A DNA stretch of 64,000 nt from Tetrastigma voinierianum (Eukaryota; Streptophyta; Magnoliopsida; Vitales; Vitaceae): positions 356,370 through 420,369 of the forward strand of contig JAEQBH010004117.1 in NCBI GenBank assembly GCA_016808115.1. The letters run 5' to 3'. Positions 58,257 through 64,000 of the stretch are shown one piece after another. How positions within the stretch are numbered: the first letter of the stretch is position 1; every line of letters starts with the position of its first letter. A model generated the notes under the pieces. That model was not told where the DNA came from and made no database searches. It was given only the letters and a program-made list of their open reading frames with translations. Position numbers and translations under genes: made by a program.

Positions 58257-58452
58257 TATAAATATGTAAGTGTGTGATAGTTTAGGGAGTGCAAGAATTT
58301 GTTTCTTTCTTCTTTTCATCACATGTAAGATATAGTGTGCGAGCTGCTCTTACCAGAAAAGATTGTAAGTACTATATTTATATTTTGAGTATTGTATCAG
58401 TTATGATGATAGACTAGAATTTTATTCTAGGCCTATATTATGCATAAATAAA
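58257..58452 (+). promoter_or_regulatory. Pregenomic RNA promoter TATA box and poly(A) signal (block 3)
   Basis: TATAAATA at 58257-58264 and AATAAA at 58447-58452, 190 bp apart, in the same place relative to ORF3 as in block 2. A reversed copy lies at about 59130-59330. If still active, this promoter reads straight through the leader into the inverted repeat. Confidence 0.7.
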
Positions 58453-58815
58453 GTGTGTTTATTCAAAAAACCTTGTCATTATAGTTCCACTATATACATT
58501 AAGATTTTAGTGTGTTTTTCTGCAGCCTGGGTAGGAAGAAGCAATTAGGAGTGTTTGTCTTTGGTAACATCTGAAGATGTCCCCACGGTGAAGGTTATGG
58601 AGTCTTGAGTGCAGTACGAGGGAGTAAGGATGCGGAGATGCAGGACTCTGTCTTTGGGATGTTATTGATTGGAAACCTCGGTTAGCTAGAAAATATTAAT
58701 GGAAGCAAGAGTGGACCCTTAGCTGATGGTGTTTTTTAAATAAAAACAGGTTATATGCATAATATAAGGCTTAGAAATTCTTGATTCACCAGTTTTTATC
58801 TATATCTTTGTCTCT

Positions 58816-59640
58816 CTTATATTATGCATATAACCTTGTTTTTATTTAAAAAAACACCCATCACTATGGGTCCACCTTGCTTCCATAAATATTTTTAGCT
58901 AACTGAGGTTTGACCGAATAACATCCGGAAAGACAGAGCCTGGCATCTCTGTTAATCCCACTTCAGACCGACGGCAGGACTCCATAACCTTCACCATGGG
59001 GACATCTTGGATGTTACCGGCCTGACCTAATTAGTTTCCCTGCACCTTAGGGGCGTAAAGCGGTCAACTAAAAATCTTAATGTATATAGTGGAACTATAA
59101 TGACAAGGTTTTTGAATAAACACACTTTATTTATATGGCATAGGCTTAGAAATAAATTCTGATCTATCATCATGCGATACAATACTCCAAAATATAAATA
59201 TGTACTTACGATCTTTTACGTAATAGCTGCTTCGCACGCTCTATAATGCACATGTGATGAGGAAAGAAAGAGGAACAAAATTTTCGCAGCTCTCAAACCT
59301 CGCACTTATATTTATATACATGGGAATCGGACTTGAAATCCAAATCTAGTCGTAAGCGCATCTTCGAAAGTTTCTGAGACACTGTACCGAGGAGCTAAGG
59401 CCCATGGGCGCCCCTGTGCTATGGGCGGCAGTCGCTGTCGATCAGCAACACTGCTATATCTTGTTGAGAGAATCTTTGCGTTTTGGTAAAATCATGTCTT
59501 ACAGTCGAGAAAGTCTTGTTAGTATTTGTTTTTATTTTCTTTGGTCTTGCTCGGAGCGTGACGGAGGTCTCTTTGTGGTCTTTCCTACGATAACTTTCTT
59601 TCCACATAATCCCGAGAAAGCGTGTATTGAGTGACATATT
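58816..59640 (-). pseudogene. Block 3 reversed tail: leader, R region and ORF3 C-terminus
   Basis: Reverse complement of about 57990-58768. Matches include CTTATATTATGCATATAACC (58816), CCATAACCTTCACC-TGGGGACATCTT (about 58983), AGTGGAACTATAATGACAAGG (59089) and, at 59570-59625, the end of ORF3 (GATAACTTTCTTTCCACATAA). It ends near 59640. Confidence 0.85.
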
Positions 59641-59705
59641 CGCCGGAGTCTCAATCGGATGATTGCAACAAGAAGAAGAGCTCGTTTTGTGAGAATCGAA
59701 TTGCC

Positions 59706-62576
59706 TGTTGACACCCACCGCAGGCGTGAGGCGTGCAAACCCTCCTGAAATCCCCGGCGGTACCTCTATTGACTAAATCCTGTGACGGCCGTATTGCTTG
59801 CTTAAACCTCCTATAAAAATTTTTAACATTTTCTAACGGTTGGTAAAATCTTAACGTGAGCTTCGACATGGTACTATAGTCTAATTCAAATCTGTATATC
59901 AATTTACACTATATCAAAATATGGCAACTTGACATACAACACATTCTCACAAAACTACTCTATGTACATACATATGTTCCATTATACATATTCAAAGTAT
60001 TTTCTTACATAATATTCTTGAGTACGGCATTGACTATAAATGTGGGAGAATCCTAATAATCTGCTCCAGTGTCCGAGTGTCTATACACGGAAAATAGTTT
60101 TAAAATGAAAATAATGAGCTAAGCGAGCTCGTGGAGTGTATTCTTTTATAAAAGGTTTGCTTTTAGGAAAACATCTCAAAAATGTAAACTCCCTTTTTAC
60201 AAATAGTTTCGAGAAGCCTTACTTTGCTTTGCTTGCTTTAAAGTTTCTAAAACTTTTCTTTGCTTGCTTTTGTACTTGTTGCTTTTAAGTTTATAAAACT
60301 TTTTCTTACTTGCTTGTGCTTTAATTTGCTTTTCTTTAAAAGCTTATAAAACTCTCATTGCTTGCTTGCTTAGAAGTTTATAAAACTTCTCATAATTTCT
60401 CTTTTTGCTTTAAAAGTTTCTCAAAGCTTTTTCATAAAAAAAAAAAAGGGAGCTTGGCTCAACCGCATGCTTGGAAAATAAAAAGCAGGGAGCACAGGCT
60501 CAGCCTTTTGCTTTAAAACTCTCAGGAAGCACAGTGACCAGGAACCAATGGTTGATTTTTAAGCGTATATTATGCTTATAAAACATCAACCCTTTGGAGC
60601 TGTTACAACTGCATGCGCAGGTGAGCGGAAGCCCTGAGCGGCAGATGCTTGGGTGGAAGGACTGTGTCCGCATCACCTTTTAGATGAATGGTGGAATTGA
60701 CTGCAGTGTATCACCATAATTTAGTTAGAGCTCATAACCTTATATATACATCGTGCCACGGTCTCCATTAAATGCATGATGTATGTCCCTCGTTTGCCGA
60801 CCAGACAAAACTAAAATATATGAGATCCCTACTTACCGCAGTGCACGTACGGGATACCTCTGACCGGTTTTCTTGCTTAGAACTAGGGAAGGCCTGTTTT
60901 TCACAAACATTCTTTGCTTGCTTGCTTGCACTTTGAAAAATGGTTTTACAATTTAAAACTATTTGCTTGCTTGCTTGAAAAATGGTTTAATTATTCAAAA
61001 ACCATTTACTTGCGCTTTGCTTGAAGATGGTTTTGAACTTCGAAACCATGAAATACGGTCATAAGCGATTTATAATAACCGTAATAATAATACACTAGTA
61101 TTTGTAAATGAGTTTAGAACAACTACGCCTCTTTGCTTCAAACTTGGCGCGGGTTAATGACTTTCCTGCTTTGCTTTTGCTTCTGCGCTCAATGTATTAA
61201 GATCTTATAAATCATTATTAATAATAATTTTATATACTTGTTTGTTAAAAATTACAGAAAATATAACATTAAATATTCATTCTTACGTGACATATATTGA
61301 ATTCTCTGAATTTAAGGGACTTTCAGTATAGATCAAATATAGAAAACATTTTAAAAGTATGTCAATTTGTCTGAATAAAATCTGAAATTTTAACTTAGCG
61401 TCAACTTGATCTTGTCGGCCGGGTTGTCGAAAATAGTCGCAAATTTCTAAAAATTCCTAAACTCAGTCTAAATTTGGGATTTGAAATTTATAGCTTTTCT
61501 AAGAATATTGGAAAACCCATTATATAGCCTTTAGACTCGAGAATAACACAAGTAGGAAGAATTTTACCTCTTCAAGTTTGATAAAAAGCCAAGATTTTGG
61601 TGTTGCATTAGCTCTCGTCGCGTAGAGTAACTTCCCAACTTTGAGGAATTAGAAAAATTACGGCCATTTAGAATAGCGATGAATATGAGGAAAAACTAAA
61701 AATTTGGTTTTTCGCATATTTTAAATTCGGTGAAATCCGTGTTTTTGGTACTCATGCGTAGCCCTCGTCGCGTAGAGCACTTTTCGTGTTTATCGGCCAA
61801 TCAGACGATTGGATTTTTAATGCGAGAAAGAGAAGTAAAAGAAAAGAAAAAAATATTTTCTCCTCTCATTACTGCATACGCTTCGTTTGTTAAAGTGCCT
61901 CCATTTGACTTCCTTTTGGTTTTATTTTTTTTATATTTTTTTCTTTACGTGGGACCCATATGTCCACATATTATTCCACTTCTTAGTCCGTTTCGGTCGA
62001 AATAATTTATTTGTCCGTTCAATTTCCGCTTTATCTAATTGAATATTCTTTACATATTTGCCATTTTGAATTTTTCAAAATCCGTTTCGAGTTTCACTCT
62101 AAGCATTCGCCTAAATTTCGTAAAATATTCCATTGTCTGGAATTCACGAAACTTTTCTAGGTCACTAGATTTCGAGAGACGAACTTAGCAGCGTGATCCG
62201 TTCGTCATCGAGATAAGAAATTTCGATCTTCCACGAGCTATTTTGGCAATTTATTATTATTATTTCACTATTTAAAAACAGATCTGATATACTTTCCCAC
62301 CCTCCATTTTCCTTAATTGCAAATTTGTCCTCAAGCATTTAAATGTGCAAATCCAACTTTTGAAATTCCCTCTTATGGCCCGTCTCTAACTTAATTATGC
62401 CTTACATATCTTTTGCTAAATGACAATTGTACCCACTTGTTTTAAGTACCAAATTAGGGTTTCCAAAATTTATAATTTCCTAATTTCATTTCCAAAATAC
62501 TACAATGTGACACTTGGTACTCTTATACACCCCTATAGTATCATGTATTGTACACTCTCTCGGGACGAGGTGTTAT
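59706..62576 (-). mobile_element. Ty3/gypsy 3' LTR, minus orientation (about 2.9 kb)
   Basis: On minus it starts at about 62576 with TATAACACCTCGTCCCGAGAG after a purine-rich tract GGAGGGAGGA, and ends near GGTGGGTGTCAACA (59706). The 5' part has the gypsy phrases 'tgtcctcaagca' and 'tctagatttcgagagacgaac' (plus-strand reading) also seen in the other gypsy LTRs. A low-complexity stretch of TTGC/CTTG-rich phrases occupies about 60190-61050. The LTR is about 1 kb longer than those at 4470-8672 and belongs to another family. Confidence 0.65.
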
Positions 62577-62584
62577 AAAATCCT

Positions 62585-64000
62585 CCCTCCTTAGGAACAT
62601 TTCGTCCTCGAAATGAATAAACTAAACTCCAAAAGAAAGGAAACGAAAATACCTCATCCGGAAAATAAGTGAAGTCTTGTGGCATGTCCCGAGCCTCACG
62701 GCTCCCCTGATAGTACCTCTCGTGATTCTTCGCAAGACTTTAACTAATGGAATCACTTTCTTACCAGCGCTTTGTTCGCTGCGATCTGATGCGCACGGGA
62801 GTATCTCCTCATAAGTCAAATTTTTTCCTTTAGCGCCTTGGTGCTCTCTCAATACATTTGGGATCTGGGATATATTTCCTTAGCGCTAATTATCTAATGT
62901 ATCAGATCCTTGATAACTGGGGTAACTTCAACTTGCCAGCTACGGCCTACTTTGCTCATAATCTCATAAGGTCTATATCTACATTGCAAACATACGTTTA
63001 CAAATCTCGACACACCTTCCAAGGTGAAATCTTCCCAAAGACTTGGTCACTATCTCGAGTTGTAAGGGTCTTTACGGCCAGGTTGTCCGCATAACTTTTG
63101 TCTATCTCTTGCTATCTTCAAGTTATCCGCGAGCAGCTTTCACTTTCTCACAGTGATCGTACTAGTTCGGAGACCTACTAGTCTTCTTTCACCAACCTCA
63201 TCTGACCTGCTTTGGAGTCCTACATTTCTGCCGCCTAGCGCCTCGAATGGAGCCATATCTATCAAGCGATAGCTATTGTTGTAGGCAAACTCCATTAGTG
63301 CTAAGTGGTATCGACTTCCTTTGAATTCGGCTATGAAGCTCTGACATATCCTCTAACGTCTGAATGGTCCTCTCACATTGTATCATCTAAGGATGAAATC
63401 TTTGTCTTTGAGAAAATGAAGGCGAGTACCTAGCTGTTTGCAAACTAGGCGAAACCTAGATGTGAACACGGGTTCTCGATGCGAAACTATCAGCTTGGAA
63501 CCCCCTGAAGTCTCACTATCTGATCCGTATAATTGGGCGGCACTGATGGATCTCAGCCTTATTTGGTAGAAAATGATCAGATTTCGTCAATCGATCAACT
63601 ATCACCCATATAGCATCATGTTTTCTCTGAGTCCGTGGAAGACCTGTTACAAAATTCATAGTGATATTTTCCCATTTCCACACTAGAACAAGGAGTAACT
63701 ATATCTTCCCCGCGGCCTCTGATGCTCTGCCTTCACCTGTTGACAGGTTAGGCACCTAGAAACGAAACTTGCGACCTCTTTCTTCATCCCATTCCACCAG
63801 TAATGTTCTTTTAAAGTCCTGTACATCTTGGTACTACCTGGATGCATAGCATACGCAGATGAATGTGCTTCTTGCATAATGTCTCTTTTATTTCATGTCT
63901 CACGACGCATTCTCTGTCCTTTCACTATCATGCCATCATCTCTAATATGAAATTCTGCTTTCCTTTTCTATCTCTTCCTTAAAGCAATCATTTGTCGATC
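62585..64000 (-). pseudogene. Ty3/gypsy pol, integrase zinc domain to C-terminus, broken, running off the window
   Basis: The minus-strand open stretch 63683-63877 carries the integrase H2C2 zinc domain: HPGSTKMYRTLKEHYWWNGM, then FVSRCLTCQQVKAEHQRP. Downstream in shifted frames: a catalytic-core remnant WENITMNFVTGLPR, VIVDRLTKSDHF, then ALMEFAYNNSY, MAPFEAL and, near 62750, PLVKVLRRITRGTIRGAVR, resembling the chromodomain-like tail of chromoviruses. Frameshifts and stops make it inactive. RT and gag lie beyond the right edge of the window. Confidence 0.85.

Larger units (their letters stand above)
53856..59650. mobile_element. Endogenous pararetrovirus block 3: partial genome with a folded-back 3' end
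   Basis: Plus-strand part (53856-58768): coat, movement, protease-like, protease, ORF3, TATA/poly(A) and leader. Then 58816-59640 repeats ORF3 end, R region and leader in reverse. The apex pairs 58738-58768 with 58816-58847 around a 47-nt spacer. RT and most of RNase H are deleted. Stops and frameshifts occur throughout. Confidence 0.9.

Noticed and set aside
59651..59902. 83-codon minus-strand frame with several Cys and His
   Set aside because: It spans the end of a gypsy LTR; the residues match non-coding LTR wording (GGTGGGTGTCAACA) rather than a protein.
1..64000. tRNA, rRNA, snRNA genes or organelle insertions
   Set aside because: I looked for tRNA box A/B pairs and rRNA-like stretches and found none convincing; a covariance-model scan would be decisive.

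Overview
The window is nuclear DNA from a flowering plant, probably a dicot. It has spliced host genes with GT-AG introns, Ty1/copia and Ty3/gypsy retrotransposons, a PIF/Harbinger DNA transposon, and endogenous pararetrovirus (Caulimoviridae-like) DNA. I cannot name the species. Very little is intact: most of the window is a nest of decayed mobile DNA, with two host-gene fragments on the left.

Layout. 1-3.5 kb: a minus-strand, three-exon JASON-like gene with a cell-cycle-type (MSA) promoter motif and two G-boxes. 4.5-10.2 kb: three gypsy LTR copies, one on plus and two on minus, with the 3' end of a gypsy pol. 10.2-15.5 kb: a decayed copia element with its 3' LTR. 15.5-21.3 kb: AT-rich non-coding DNA containing a dispersed segmental duplication and a TIR-bearing MITE. 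21.36-25.30 kb: a complete but dead PIF/Harbinger element with TTA target duplication. 25.3-27.2 kb: the first coding exon of a membrane-protein gene, surrounded by two local tandem duplications. 27.48-29.75 kb: the 5' LTR and PBS of a gypsy element.

29.75-59.65 kb: three blocks of pararetroviral DNA. Each is folded into an inverted repeat (apexes near 33.29, 47.65 and 58.79 kb). The shared gene order is PBS, small coiled-coil ORF, acidic ORF, coat protein with CCHC knuckle, movement protein, a retropepsin-like domain, then (through an ATGA overlap) protease-RT-RNase H, then a third ORF, then a TATA box and poly(A) signal about 190 bp apart. This order resembles cavemo-/solendoviruses. Block 1 lacks RT and carries a nested LTR insertion with a minisatellite. 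Block 2 is the most complete and spans about one genome per arm. Block 3 has lost the RT core. All copies are full of stops and frameshifts, so none could make virus. 59.7-64 kb: a minus-strand gypsy 3' LTR and integrase end.

Main point: three independent inverted repeats of one viral lineage within 30 kb form a plausible natural source of hairpin RNA and antiviral small RNAs. That role is inference; the inverted repeats are read directly from the sequence. Coordinates of degenerate elements are approximate (about 50-100 bp) unless a sharp boundary is stated.
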